Assembly (NCBI RefSeq): GCF_000739935.1 | Contig: NZ_BBJU01000002.1 | Span: 62,001 to 126,000, forward strand | Direction: 5' to 3' | Source of the DNA: Agrobacterium rubi TR3 = NBRC 13261 | Lineage (GTDB): Bacteria > Pseudomonadota > Alphaproteobacteria > Rhizobiales > Rhizobiaceae | Length of the DNA: 64,000 nt | In this document: positions 47,847 to 56,623 of the stretch, piece by piece | Numbering within the stretch: the stretch's first letter is position 1 | Layout: each line of letters starts with the position of its first letter | The notes under the pieces: generated by a model | Database searches by the model: none | Told to the model about the DNA's origin: nothing | The model's input: only the letters and a program-made list of their open reading frames with translations | Translations under genes and position numbers: made by a program

Positions 47847-48623
47847 TCAGAGGCCGGAGAGAATGGCCAGCGCCTGTTCATGAACCGCTTTGCTGCCAGC
47901 GGCAATGATGCGGCCTGCGGCTTCCGGTCTGCCGCCATCCCAGTTGGTGATGATGCCACCGGCCTGCTCGATGATGGGAATGAGCGCGCCGACATCATAG
48001 GGCTTCAGGCCGGATTCGATGACCAGATCGGCATGCCCACCGGCCAACAGGGCGTAGGCGTAGCAATCCACACCGTAGCGGAACAGGCGAACCTTTTCTT
48101 CCACCGCACCATAACGCGCGGCTTCGTCAGGGGTGAAAATATGCGGGGAGGTGGTGAAGAGGATTGCGTCCGATAGCATTTCGCAGGTGCGGGTCTTGAC
48201 CTGCCTGTCGCCGCCCGGACCGAAGTACCAGGCCTTCTGGCCATCGGCGAAATAACGCTCGCCGGTAAAAGGCTGGTCCATGATGCCCATGACGGCGCGA
48301 CCGGAGGATTGAAAGCCGATCAGCGTTCCCCAGACGGGCAGGCCGGAAATAAAAGCGCGGGTGCCATCGATGGGGTCGATGACCCAGACATGCTCGCGGT
48401 CGGTTCCGACGTTGCCGTGTTCCTCGCCCAGAATGCCGTGGTCGGGGAAGTGTTCGGTAATGAGCGCTCGGATGGCAGTTTCAGCCGCCTGATCGCCTTC
48501 CGTTACCGGATCGTAGCCGCCATCCAGCTTGTTGGCGACGGCGATGCCGGTGCGAAAGCGTGGCAGGGTCTCAGCCTTGGCGGCATCGGCAAGACGGAAA
48601 AAGAAATCGCGATCTGGCAGCAT
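47847..48623 (-). CDS. Inositol-monophosphatase-family phosphatase, histidinol-phosphatase-like
   Basis: 258 residues from ATG 48623 (gaggtt site); longer starts would add 40 unsupported residues. It has the metal-binding motifs of the family: GEEHG (66-70), DPIDGT (83-88) and the late YDVGALIPIIEQAGG. The LPDRDFFFRLADAAKAETLP N-terminus and overall spacing resemble the HisN-type histidinol-phosphate phosphatases of rhizobia and actinobacteria, but general inositol or nucleotide phosphatase activity cannot be excluded. It lies upstream of an mmgR-like sRNA and N-formylglutamate amidohydrolase, the order I recall from S. meliloti. Confidence 0.82.
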   Translation of the reverse strand: MLPDRDFFFRLADAAKAETLPRFRTGIAVANKLDGGYDPVTEGDQAAETAIRALITEHFPDHGILGEEHGNVGTDREHVWVIDPIDGTRAFISGLPVWGTLIGFQSSGRAVMGIMDQPFTGERYFADGQKAWYFGPGGDRQVKTRTCEMLSDAILFTTSPHIFTPDEAARYGAVEEKVRLFRYGVDCYAYALLAGGHADLVIESGLKPYDVGALIPIIEQAGGIITNWDGGRPEAAGRIIAAGSKAVHEQALAILSGL

Positions 48624-48785
48624 CAGAACCTCACTATGCGGATTTCGAAACGTCATAGCGCGCTTCGATGTGCCGCGTCTACTCAGGCGCCGATGTTCAA
48701 AATGCGAGCATGTTTTTTGCTTGTCGGTGCGAATTGTGAGCAATCTGTATTAATTTGAATAATATATGGGCAAAAATAAATATGA

Positions 48786-48812
48786 TTGACAATTAAGCAC
48801 ATTGGGCATAAT
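48786..48812 (+). promoter_or_regulatory. Promoter of the mmgR-like sRNA
   Basis: ttgaca (48786-48791), a consensus -35, is followed by cataat (48807-48812) as -10 with a 15-base spacer; shifting the -10 by two bases gives taattt at 17. A start near 48819 would yield an RNA of about 78 nucleotides to the terminator. Confidence 0.55.
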
Positions 48813-48818
48813 TTTTGA

Positions 48819-48896
48819 GTCACAGTCTTTGACTGTAAATACCCTCCTTGGGTGTTTCCTCCCTAGACTTGACCGCGCCGAGGCGCGGTTTTTTTT
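48819..48896 (+). ncRNA. mmgR: MmgR/alpha-r14-like trans-acting small RNA
   Basis: A short free-standing transcript unit between two minus-strand genes. It carries the CU-rich anti-Shine-Dalgarno-like motifs accctcctt (48841-48849) and tttcctccct (48855-48864), then a GC-rich terminator (ccgcgc 48873-48878/gcgcgg 48883-48888) with eight T. Motif, length of about 78 nt and position between an IMPase-type gene and N-formylglutamate amidohydrolase match what I remember of S. meliloti mmgR, an Hfq-dependent regulator limiting polyhydroxybutyrate accumulation. It probably base-pairs with ribosome-binding sites. A database check was not possible. Confidence 0.75.
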
Positions 48897-48940
48897 GCCC
48901 GCTTGTTGGCGGACTGAAAATCTGTCGTCATTGGGGGGCG

Positions 48941-49825
48941 TTATTCGGCCGCGAAGGCCATGTCGATGGCGTATTCGGATACGAACATCGAGAGCTGGCG
49001 CATGAAGGCCTCGAGCGCCGCTTGCACAGCTGCAAACTCCCGCGTTTTCAGCAGCGTCTTTTCATCCACATACAGCGCCCTGCTGACCTCGATCTGCAAG
49101 GCATGCAGCGAGCGGATGGGGCGGCCGTAATGTTCGGTGATGAAGCCACCGGCATAGGGCTTGTTGCAGACGGCGGTAAAGCCGAGTTCTTCGAGAAAAT
49201 GCAGGGCGGCGCGAGAGATTTCCGCCGAGGCGCTGGTGCCGAATCGGTCTCCTATAATCACGTCGGGGCGTATATTGGAGCCCGCGAGGCGAATATTGCC
49301 GGGCATGGAATGACAGTCGACCAGAACCGCCATACCGAAATTGGCGTGGGTGCGCGATACCAGCTTGCGAAGGCAGGCATGGTAGGGCTTGTAGATTTGT
49401 TCGATCCGCGACAGGCCTTCATCCACCGGCAGCCGGTGGGTGTAGATATCCATGTTCTCGGCCACGATGCGCGGCACGGTTCCCAGCCCACCCGCGACCC
49501 GCATCGAGCCGATATTGGCGTAAGACGGCAAAGGCCCCTCGAACATGCGCGGATCGAGTTCGTAGGGCTCGCGGTTCACATCCAGATAGGCGCGCGGGAA
49601 GTTGGCCTTGAGCAGGGGCGCGCCCATATCGACGGCGCCGGAAAACAGCTCATCGACATAATGATCTTCCGAACGGCGAATCTCGTAAGAGTCCAGCCTG
49701 GATGATTCGAGGAAGGAAACCGGGTAGCAGCGACCGCTATGGGGGGAGTTGAAAACGAACGGAATGCTGTGAACGGCCGGTTCGTGCACCTCGAAGAGTT
49801 CGTACTCGCCCGTAACCCAGTCCAT
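48941..49825 (-). CDS. N-formylglutamate amidohydrolase
   Basis: A 294-residue FGase-family protein. FNSPHSGRCYP near the start (residues 27-37), the RSEDHYVDELF segment and the central LVDCHSMPG are the metal-binding and catalytic motifs. It hydrolyses N-formyl-L-glutamate to formate and glutamate, the last step of one histidine degradation route. No hut genes adjoin, so the true substrate may be a related N-formyl or N-acyl amino acid. It precedes cpdR on the opposite strand. The start has a weak ribosome site. Confidence 0.87.
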   Translation of the reverse strand: MDWVTGEYELFEVHEPAVHSIPFVFNSPHSGRCYPVSFLESSRLDSYEIRRSEDHYVDELFSGAVDMGAPLLKANFPRAYLDVNREPYELDPRMFEGPLPSYANIGSMRVAGGLGTVPRIVAENMDIYTHRLPVDEGLSRIEQIYKPYHACLRKLVSRTHANFGMAVLVDCHSMPGNIRLAGSNIRPDVIIGDRFGTSASAEISRAALHFLEELGFTAVCNKPYAGGFITEHYGRPIRSLHALQIEVSRALYVDEKTLLKTREFAAVQAALEAFMRQLSMFVSEYAIDMAFAAE

Positions 49826-50007
49826 TCCGCCCCGTTTACCATGTCATAATTCTGCCAGAAGCTTCATGTTGCCAGTTAAGGCAGAGCAAGTCCATACTGT
49901 GCAACAGTCGCCCGAGTCATGATTCTACCGTTCACGTGATATTTACTGAAGATGCGGTATGATCGGGATAAGGTAATTCCAATAATCCAGAAGCTACGGT
50001 CATTTAA

Positions 50008-50370
50008 ATGGTACAGAAAATTCTTCTCGCGGAAGATGACAATGATATGCGCCGCTTTCTCGTGAAGGCGTTGGAGAAAGCCGGGTACAAGGTTTCCTCA
50101 TTCGACAATGGCGCCAGCGCCTATGACCGGCTTCGTGAAGAGCCTTTCTCGCTTCTCCTGACCGACATCGTCATGCCGGAAATGGACGGCATCGAGCTTG
50201 CCCGCCGCGCGACCGAACTCGACCCTGATCTCAAGGTCATGTTCATCACCGGCTTTGCGGCTGTTGCGCTCAACGCTGATTCGAAGGCGCCGAAGGATGC
50301 CAAGGTGCTTTCCAAGCCTTTCCACCTTCGCGATCTCGTCGATGAAGTGAACAAACTCCTTGTAGCGTAA
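50008..50370 (+). CDS. cpdR: Single-domain response regulator CpdR
   Basis: A 120-residue receiver domain with no output domain. Acidic pocket Glu9-Asp10-Asp11 (LLAEDD), phospho-acceptor Asp53 (LLLTDIVMPEMD), Thr81 (FITGF) and Lys103 (LSKPF) are all intact. Sequence and neighbourhood match CpdR1 of rhizobia and Caulobacter CpdR. When unphosphorylated, CpdR directs ClpXP to the pole to degrade cell-cycle proteins; the CckA-ChpT relay phosphorylates and inactivates it. It stands alone before tRNA-Val. Confidence 0.92.
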   Translation: MVQKILLAEDDNDMRRFLVKALEKAGYKVSSFDNGASAYDRLREEPFSLLLTDIVMPEMDGIELARRATELDPDLKVMFITGFAAVALNADSKAPKDAKVLSKPFHLRDLVDEVNKLLVA

Positions 50371-50452
50371 GGCCTCGCATAAACCTTTCACAAAACTGAA
50401 AAAAAGCAGTTGACGCTTCATCCGGTTTCGTGATTTATGCGCCGCAACGGAT

Positions 50453-50527
<75 letters not shown>

Positions 50528-50545
50528 TCCTCATTCAAAAGTATC

Positions 50546-50580
50546 AAGGCCTTGCGAGCAATCGCGAGGCCTTTGCTTTT
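50546..50580 (+). terminator. Terminator of tRNA-Val
   Basis: aaggccttgcga (50546-50557) pairs with tcgcgaggcctt (50562-50573) around a gcaa tetraloop (GNRA type), followed by a T-rich tail. Confidence 0.85.
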
Positions 50581-50799
50581 TGGAGTCTTGTTGGTCTTCA
50601 GCCAGTATAATTTCCATTGTCTCTTTCGATGCCCGACTTTTCACCACCGTATATGTGACCTATGCACCAAACGCATGGCGGGCGTGAGAGCTTGTGTCTT
50701 ATCGTGGAGGGTGCATGGGGCTATATTCCAATCATCGAAACGACGTTGGAACCCAAGCAAGGTTGCTGGCGTCAGGAAGCCTCACGAAAGGGGATTATC

Positions 50800-50946
50800 A
50801 TGAACGTAGCACGCTCTTTCAACAACTGGCGCAAGTATCGTCAGACCGTTACCGAACTTGGCCGTATGAGCTCGCGTGAGCTTCAGGACCTCGGTATTTC
50901 CAGGTCTGAAATCCACAGCGTTGCCCGCGCATCCGTCGGTCGCTAA
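50800..50946 (+). CDS. DUF1127 small protein
   Basis: 48 residues from ATG 50800 after gaaagggg. The sequence RSFNNWRKYRQTVTELGRMS then SRELQDLGISRSEI is the DUF1127 pattern (an aromatic/basic helix followed by the LxDLGI-R turn). Short DUF1127 proteins in alphaproteobacteria have been linked to RNA turnover and phosphate or carbon metabolism; this copy has no extra domain. It is followed by a clear terminator. Confidence 0.88.
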   Translation: MNVARSFNNWRKYRQTVTELGRMSSRELQDLGISRSEIHSVARASVGR

Positions 50947-50978
50947 GACAGCCTGAATTTCAGATTTGATGATTGTCA

Positions 50979-51005
50979 ACGCCCGTGCACGTCGCGGGCG
51001 TTTTT
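50979..51005 (+). terminator. Terminator of the DUF1127 gene
   Basis: Stem acgcccg (50979-50985)/cgggcgt (50995-51001) followed by a run of five T. It lies 32 bases after the stop and just beyond the end of the converging fhuB. Confidence 0.85.
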
Positions 51006-51014
51006 GCGTTTGTC

Positions 51015-53012
51015 CTATCCCGCTTTCTTCGATGCCATCAGCCACAGCAGATACGGGCCTCCGATGAGGGACGCAAACAGGCCGACCGGGGTTTGATAGG
51101 GGTAGATGACGACCCGCGACAGCCAGTCGGCGGCCATCAGGATGCCGGCACCGATGAGGATGGCGGCGGTGAGCTGGTGGTGCGGTTTTTGGAAGCCGAT
51201 GAGGCGGGCGAGGTGAGGGGCGATGAGGCCGGTGAGGCTCAAGGGTCCCACCAGGAAGGACGCAATCGCCGTCATCAGCGCCGCGAACATTGCCAGTACG
51301 AGCCGGGCGGAGACGGTCTGCACACCAAGGCTGCGGGACACGGCATTGCCGAGCGGCAGGATGGTGAGCCAGCGGGTCATGAACAGCACGGGCACGGTCA
51401 GGACGACGAGTGAGACGATGGCTGTCCAGGCCTCGAAGGCACCGGCGCGGCTGGTCGATCCCGAAAGCCATGTCAGGAGAATGAAGCCACGCATATCGCC
51501 TTGCGCCAGCACCATGCTGATGATGGCCATGGAAAAGGCGCTGATGGCGATGCCAGCGAGCAGCAGCCGTTCGGCAGACAAGCCGGAGCGACCGGCGACC
51601 GCGATCATGACGAGAAAGGCTGTGAGCGCGCCTGTGGCCATGCCCGCGATCATCACGAAAGGCGAGGGGAGGCTGAACAGGAAGAGCGTGGCGGTGAGGC
51701 CTGCGCCGCCGCCGGTGGAAACGCCCAGCACTTCCGGGCTGGCGATGGGGTTGCCGGTCACGCGCTGCATGATAAACCCGGCAGCGCCCAGCATGGCCCC
51801 GGCACCGCCCGCCGCCGCGATGCGCGGCAACCGGAAGGGAAGAAGATCGGCAAAGGACTGTCCGAACGCCGCACCCCATCCGTGGGCGGATGGGCCGAAG
51901 GTAATGACGAGAGCAAACAGGATAGTGATGGCAGCCGCGAGAATGGCAAGCGCCATTGCCGGTTTGCGGAGCTGTTTCAGCGCGGTTGCGGCACTCGCCG
52001 TCGCCATCGAGAAACCCTGGACGCGGGGCAGGAGCACCAGCAGAAGCGGGCCGCCGAGCAGGGCGGTTGCCGCACCTGTCGGCGCGAGATCGGAAAAGCC
52101 GGAACCCAGCAACTGCGTCAGGCAATCGGTCAGAAACAGGATGGCAGCGCCGGTGAGCGGTGCCACCGTCATGACCTGCGTGGTGGTGCGCGCGCCGCAC
52201 AGCCTTGCGACGCTGGGGGCAGCGAGGCCTAAAAAGCCGATGATGCCGACGAGCGCCGTGACCGATGCCGAGAGCCAGACGGCCAGGAGAAGAACGGCAA
52301 AGCGCGTGGCGTGAAGTGCAACCCCTAGGCTTCTGGCGCTGGTATCATCGAGTGCGAGAAGATTGAGCGGTCGCATTAGCGCGAAGGCTGCAAGCATGCC
52401 GGCTACGAGTTTGGGGCTGAGCGAGATAACGCCGCTCCAATCCTGCTGGTTCAGCGCGCCTGCGCCCCAGATATGGATGGAGAGCGCGTATTCGCCGCGT
52501 GCGAGAATGAGGGCGATGCTGAGAGAGGCGGCGACGAGGCTGACGATCATGCCGGAGATCGCCACCGTAACGGGATCGAGCCCGCGTCGCCAGCTGAGCG
52601 CGAGCACGATGGCGACAGCGGCAAAGCCGCCACCCAGCGCGATCAGTTCCCGAGAGATGCCACTGAGAACAGGCGCCATGCCTAGACCGAGCGTTAGCGC
52701 CAGTTGCGCGCCGGATGCGATGCCGAGCGTGGATGCGTCAGCGATGGGGTTGCGCAGCACCCGTTGAAGCAGGGCGCCCGACAGGCCAAGGGCCGCACCG
52801 GCAATGAGCGCGATGGCCGCGCGGGGCAAGAGACTGTCCCACAGCAGGATCGTGTCGAGGATCGCAGCTGACGGTGTCTCCACTGGCACGTGCGGGCGCA
52901 GGACCAGCAGCAGGGCAAAGGCGGTGATGCAGGCGAGCCCGAGCATGATCGCGAAGCCAGAGGCGGGCATGGCTGTGCGGGTTGGCACGGGGAGACTACC
53001 CGTTCTGGACAT
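51015..53012 (-). CDS. fhuB: Fused iron(III)-siderophore permease (FhuB-like)
   Basis: 665 residues from ATG 53012, preceded by aagga; this start overlaps the fhuD-like stop by 17 bases. It consists of two tandem FecCD-type permease halves (about 20-330 and 350-660), each with around ten membrane segments and its own conserved cytoplasmic loop (RNPIADASTLGIASGAQLA; TGNPIASPEVLGVSTGGGAG). The double-length form is typical of FhuB for hydroxamate siderophores, whereas most relatives use two single-length proteins. It works with the adjacent binding protein and ATPase. Confidence 0.92.
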   Translation of the reverse strand: MSRTGSLPVPTRTAMPASGFAIMLGLACITAFALLLVLRPHVPVETPSAAILDTILLWDSLLPRAAIALIAGAALGLSGALLQRVLRNPIADASTLGIASGAQLALTLGLGMAPVLSGISRELIALGGGFAAVAIVLALSWRRGLDPVTVAISGMIVSLVAASLSIALILARGEYALSIHIWGAGALNQQDWSGVISLSPKLVAGMLAAFALMRPLNLLALDDTSARSLGVALHATRFAVLLLAVWLSASVTALVGIIGFLGLAAPSVARLCGARTTTQVMTVAPLTGAAILFLTDCLTQLLGSGFSDLAPTGAATALLGGPLLLVLLPRVQGFSMATASAATALKQLRKPAMALAILAAAITILFALVITFGPSAHGWGAAFGQSFADLLPFRLPRIAAAGGAGAMLGAAGFIMQRVTGNPIASPEVLGVSTGGGAGLTATLFLFSLPSPFVMIAGMATGALTAFLVMIAVAGRSGLSAERLLLAGIAISAFSMAIISMVLAQGDMRGFILLTWLSGSTSRAGAFEAWTAIVSLVVLTVPVLFMTRWLTILPLGNAVSRSLGVQTVSARLVLAMFAALMTAIASFLVGPLSLTGLIAPHLARLIGFQKPHHQLTAAILIGAGILMAADWLSRVVIYPYQTPVGLFASLIGGPYLLWLMASKKAG

Positions 53013-53871
53013 GGGACAATCCTTGCGCCAGCATATCGGCAAAGCGGCTGGCCGCGGGCAGCGCGCCGTAGGGGTTGATCGAGCCGATGGTCACGACGCG
53101 GTTTTCCCGCATAGCAGGCAGAGCGTTCCAGAAGGCACTTGTGGTGAGTGCGTCCAGGGCGTCCTGCGGGTGCGGCGGAATCAAGATGATGGTGGCGTCG
53201 GGCATGGCGGCCAGTGTCTCGATGCCCACGGGTGCCGTTGCGGAATAGCTGGTAGCGCTTTTCCAGGCATTGGTGAGGCCGATGCGTGTCAGCACCTCTC
53301 CGAACATGCTGTCAGCGCCAAAAACGCGAAAGTGGCGCGCATCGCCCAGATTGATCAGCAGGACAGGCCGTCGATGGTGGGCGAGTGTGGATTTGTGGCG
53401 CTCGAGCCGGGCGGCCAGCTCGTCAACGAGATTTTGGGCCGCCGGTAATTGTAGCCGCTCGCCAATGGCCAATGTTGCCTTTTGCGCCAAGGCATAGGGG
53501 CTTTCGCCTGATGTGTAGATGGCGTGGCTTTCCACGGGTGCGATGCGGCCAATCAGCGGATCGGCCCATGCGTAGAAATTCGAGTTGAAGATGATATCGG
53601 GACGCGCCGCATAAAGCGCCTCGAAATTCGGCGTGCCGCGCAGGCCGATATCCATCGTTTCGGGCGGCACATCAGGCTTGACCGCTACCTGGGCGAACTG
53701 GCGAAGCTCGGTTGCGGCCACCACATTTGCGCCGATTGCCAGCAGGGTTTCCAGCAGCGCCCAGTCCAGCGTTGCCACCCGTGGTGCCGACGGCTGTGCG
53801 CTTGCGCGGCCAGCCACGACGAAGGTGGCAGCCGTGGCGGCAAGAAGGGTCCGGCGGGTCAGAGGTGGCAT
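52996..53871 (-). CDS. fhuD: Iron-siderophore substrate-binding protein (FhuD-like)
   Basis: Start at ATG 53871 after aaggag; the longer frame upstream runs into the divergent promoter. The 291-residue protein has a twin-arginine-type signal (LTRRTLLAATAATFVVAGRASA) and a periplasmic-binding (TroA/FhuD-like) fold: VATLDWALLETLLAIGA, then ARPDIIFNSNFYAW and RVVTIGSINPYGALPAASRF. It captures a ferric siderophore in the periplasm and hands it to FhuB. The end overlaps fhuB by 17 bases. No outer-membrane receptor gene is nearby. Confidence 0.9.
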   Translation of the reverse strand: MPPLTRRTLLAATAATFVVAGRASAQPSAPRVATLDWALLETLLAIGANVVAATELRQFAQVAVKPDVPPETMDIGLRGTPNFEALYAARPDIIFNSNFYAWADPLIGRIAPVESHAIYTSGESPYALAQKATLAIGERLQLPAAQNLVDELAARLERHKSTLAHHRRPVLLINLGDARHFRVFGADSMFGEVLTRIGLTNAWKSATSYSATAPVGIETLAAMPDATIILIPPHPQDALDALTTSAFWNALPAMRENRVVTIGSINPYGALPAASRFADMLAQGLSHVQNG

Positions 53872-53929
53872 TCGCGGCGTCTCTCCTTGCCCGCATCGGA
53901 TGATCAGATTTTCCAGAAAACGGGCGTCA

Positions 53930-53949
53930 ATAAACTTGCATTCGTTTAT
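53930..53949. promoter_or_regulatory. Inverted repeat in the divergent fhuD/fhuC promoter region
   Basis: ataaac (53930-53935) and gtttat (53944-53949) around eight bases, ttgcattc, form a perfect inverted repeat in the 153-base gap between the divergent fhuD and fhuC starts. It is a plausible site for an iron regulator (RirA, Irr or Fur class), but it does not match a consensus I can state with confidence. Confidence 0.4.
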
Positions 53950-54024
53950 CAACTTTGTGTATGGCGTCAATATCGATGGTCTCAGACCAGCCAGTTTCCA
54001 CCCTCAAACGAAGTCCGCGTGGAT

Positions 54025-54831
54025 ATGCCAATGCTCGACCTGTCGAAAGCCAACACGTCGCCGGTTCTGTCGTTGACGGAGGTGAGCTTTGCCGTCGAGA
54101 GCCGCACGCTTTTGCACCCGCTGACGCTTCAACTGGAGGCGGGCAAATCCATCGCGCTGATCGGCCATAATGGCTCCGGCAAATCGACGCTTCTGAAACT
54201 GATTGGGCGGCAGCAGAAACAAAGCGGCGGCACCATCCATTTCGAGGGCAAGCCGCTGGATGATTGGGGTGCGCGGGATTTAGCCCGGCGGCTGGCCTAT
54301 CTGCCGCAGAGAACACCGGCGGCCCCCGGCATGCTGGTCAAGGAATTGGTCGCTCTGGGGCGGTACCCCTGGCACGGCGCGCTGGGGCGGTTCGGCGCAA
54401 AGGATCAACAGAAGGTGGATGAAGCGATCGAACTCACCGGCATTGCGCCTTTTGCCGAGCGCATGGTTGACAGCCTGTCGGGCGGTGAGCGCCAGCGGGT
54501 GTGGCTTGCCATGCTGGTGGCGCAGGATGCGGCGTGTTTGCTGCTGGATGAGCCGATTTCCGCGCTCGATATCGGCCATCAGTTGGAGGTTCTGTCCCTC
54601 ACGCATGATTTGTGCCGCAAGAAGGGCATTACCGTCATCACCGTGCTGCATGATGTGAATATGGCGGCACGGTTCTGCGATGAGATCGTCGCCCTGCATT
54701 CGGGACGGCTGATTGCCCATGGCACTCCGCAAGAGGTGATGACGGCGGATGAGCTTGCCCGCATCTACGATGTGCGGATGGACATTCTCCACCAGCCATC
54801 CAGCGGACGTCTGGTCGCGCTGGCGCAATAG
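54025..54831 (+). CDS. fhuC: Iron-siderophore ABC transporter ATPase (FhuC-like)
   Basis: 268 residues from ATG 54025; ATG 54031 is an alternative. Intact ABC motifs: Walker A GHNGSGKST (47-55), signature LSGGERQR and Walker B CLLLDEPISALD, with a His switch (VLHDVN). The KELVALGRYPWHGALGRFG stretch is typical of FhuC/FecE ATPases. It is divergent from fhuDB but clearly part of the same uptake system; the two halves share one promoter region. Confidence 0.93.
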   Translation: MPMLDLSKANTSPVLSLTEVSFAVESRTLLHPLTLQLEAGKSIALIGHNGSGKSTLLKLIGRQQKQSGGTIHFEGKPLDDWGARDLARRLAYLPQRTPAAPGMLVKELVALGRYPWHGALGRFGAKDQQKVDEAIELTGIAPFAERMVDSLSGGERQRVWLAMLVAQDAACLLLDEPISALDIGHQLEVLSLTHDLCRKKGITVITVLHDVNMAARFCDEIVALHSGRLIAHGTPQEVMTADELARIYDVRMDILHQPSSGRLVALAQ

Positions 54832-54849
54832 GCATAACCAGCCGGTGAC

Positions 54850-55269
54850 CTACTTCTGTCCCGCCTGTCGCATCGGCATGCGGTCGATGAGATCGAACAA
54901 TGCCACGCTGCCAACGACATCGTCGCTGCGCAGCTTGATGCCGCCATCCTTGCCGATCAGCACCGCCTCGAAAGCTTTGCCGTTGGCGCCAGCCTCACGC
55001 GTCAGCGTTTTGGCGTCGAGACCGCCAGCGCTGCCGAAGATGGGCGTGACGCTGTTATCCGTCACATGCAGCACGACCATATCGCGATCGGCAAGTTCGG
55101 CTTCCTGTTCGCGAACGGTTTCGATCTGCTTTTGAACTTTCGCGTCTTCCGTTTTGCCGAAGACGACGAGCACCCGGTTTTTCCAAGTGAGATGCGACAG
55201 GCTATCCATGCTCCACCCTTGCGTGTTCCATGCCAGCAGCAGTGCTGCGGCCAAAAGAAGCTTTTTCAC
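54850..55269 (-). CDS. DUF4174 secreted protein
   Basis: 139 residues starting at GTG 55269 with a gaggt site. The signal peptide (residues 1 to about 20, ending NTQGWS) is followed by the DUF4174 core: WKNRVLVVFGKTEDAKVQKQ, LADRDMVVLHV and LIGKDGGIKLRSDDVV. The fold resembles a thioredoxin-like domain that has lost its active-site cysteines. Function unknown. It converges on fhuC, with 18 bases between stops. Confidence 0.83.
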   Translation of the reverse strand: MKKLLLAAALLLAWNTQGWSMDSLSHLTWKNRVLVVFGKTEDAKVQKQIETVREQEAELADRDMVVLHVTDNSVTPIFGSAGGLDAKTLTREAGANGKAFEAVLIGKDGGIKLRSDDVVGSVALFDLIDRMPMRQAGQK

Positions 55270-55344
55270 GGTTTCATACCTCGTTGTTAAGAGGTGAAAC
55301 GTGTGGAGGCGGCACTGGTTCTCACACAGTTTGGTGTTTTCGCG

Positions 55345-56502
55345 TCAGGTCAGCTCGGCAGTGGAGGGGGAGAGGCTGCTCTGGTCGGTCGCCACCGTCA
55401 TCATATTGCCGCGCCACGAGACCGAAGAGCCCAGCAGGCTTTTGGTCCAGACGGCGGGCAGAAGGAGGTCGCGGATCATCATCGCTGTTAAGCTTCGCCA
55501 CGAAATGTGCCAACCGGCGTGTTTGGCGAGATAGAGTTCCGGCAGATAGAAGCTGGCGAGAATGGCTGCTCCGCCCGCGCAAACGGCTGTTGGTCCGGCG
55601 CCAGCCAACAGCAGTGCTGCCATCGTCAGCAGAAGTGGCGGAACCGCGCCGACGAAAATTTCCGGTGCGAAGAACAGCGGGAAGGTCACGCGCCGCAACC
55701 TGCCCCAGCGTGTCTGGCGCGACCAGATTTCACGCAGGCTGCGTTGTCCCAGCGGCTGTTCGAACGGCAATGACACGAGGTGGACGTTTAATCCTGCCGC
55801 CCGCACCAGCTTGGTGGCCGCCGCATCCTCGGCAATTTCAGCGCCCAGCGCTTCGATGCCGCCGCGCGCATTCAGGAACGGCTTGTGCCACAGCATGGTC
55901 TTGCCCTGGGCAAAGCCGCCGCCCAGCGCTTCTGCCGAATATTGGTAGCGGGCCTGGAACGTGTTGAGGAAGCTACATTCGACCTCTGCCCAAAGGTCGA
56001 AAGGACGCGAGCCGATGGGCGGGGAGCAGACGAGACCGGTGTCGTTGCGCCACGCCGCCATCAGCGTGGTGATGTAATCAGGCGGCATCAGCACGTTGGA
56101 ATCGGCCAGAATAACCCAGTCATGGGCTGCTGCCCGCCAGCCCTTGACGCAATTGTTGAGCTTGGGATTGGCGCTGATCCGGTCGTCGCCGATCAGCACC
56201 GTGGCATTGATCTGCGGATGGGCCGTGATCTGTGACTGGACCTCCCGGATGACGGGATCGTTCTTGTCGGCCACGCAGAAGATGATCTCGTAGTCTGGCC
56301 AGTCCAGCGCGAATGCGCGGGAAATCGTCAACGGCGTGAAATTCTCGATGCCGCGCAGGGGAATGACGAGCGATACCGCTGGTTTCGATGCCGAAAGTGC
56401 ATTGGGTCGGGGTGTTCGTTTCAGACGGATTGCTGCAAGCGTGATGCTGAGAAGATGCACGAAGAGCAAAACGAGCGCGCCAACGGCAAGGGCAATATCC
56501 AT
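55345..56502 (-). CDS. GT21 ceramide-glucosyltransferase-like membrane enzyme
   Basis: 385 residues after a ggagg site. An N-terminal membrane anchor (5-25), a GT2-like catalytic core and two or three C-terminal membrane segments match family GT21. The diagnostic motifs are present: Asp79 or Asp82 (ADKND), Asp134 (ADSN), Asp226 (EDAA) and QTRW (263-266) for the Q/RxxRW element. GT21 enzymes glucosylate ceramide; in bacteria relatives also act on hopanoid precursors (HpnI). No hopanoid or sphingolipid genes are near, so the acceptor is uncertain. Confidence 0.85.
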   Translation of the reverse strand: MDIALAVGALVLLFVHLLSITLAAIRLKRTPRPNALSASKPAVSLVIPLRGIENFTPLTISRAFALDWPDYEIIFCVADKNDPVIREVQSQITAHPQINATVLIGDDRISANPKLNNCVKGWRAAAHDWVILADSNVLMPPDYITTLMAAWRNDTGLVCSPPIGSRPFDLWAEVECSFLNTFQARYQYSAEALGGGFAQGKTMLWHKPFLNARGGIEALGAEIAEDAAATKLVRAAGLNVHLVSLPFEQPLGQRSLREIWSRQTRWGRLRRVTFPLFFAPEIFVGAVPPLLLTMAALLLAGAGPTAVCAGGAAILASFYLPELYLAKHAGWHISWRSLTAMMIRDLLLPAVWTKSLLGSSVSWRGNMMTVATDQSSLSPSTAELT

Positions 56503-56623
56503 GCGAGATCAACCTCCGCGCTTCGCCTCACGACTGAGAATCGGCTTTGTGTTGATACAGCAATTATAACGCCTTCATGACAGGCGCGTGTCACACGCCT
56601 GTCTTTGCCGTTGAAGCGTTTCT

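Noticed and set aside
53524..54024. Extended N-terminus for fhuC
   Set aside because: Would lie opposite the fhuD coding sequence and the shared promoter; ABC homology begins after the ATG at 54025.
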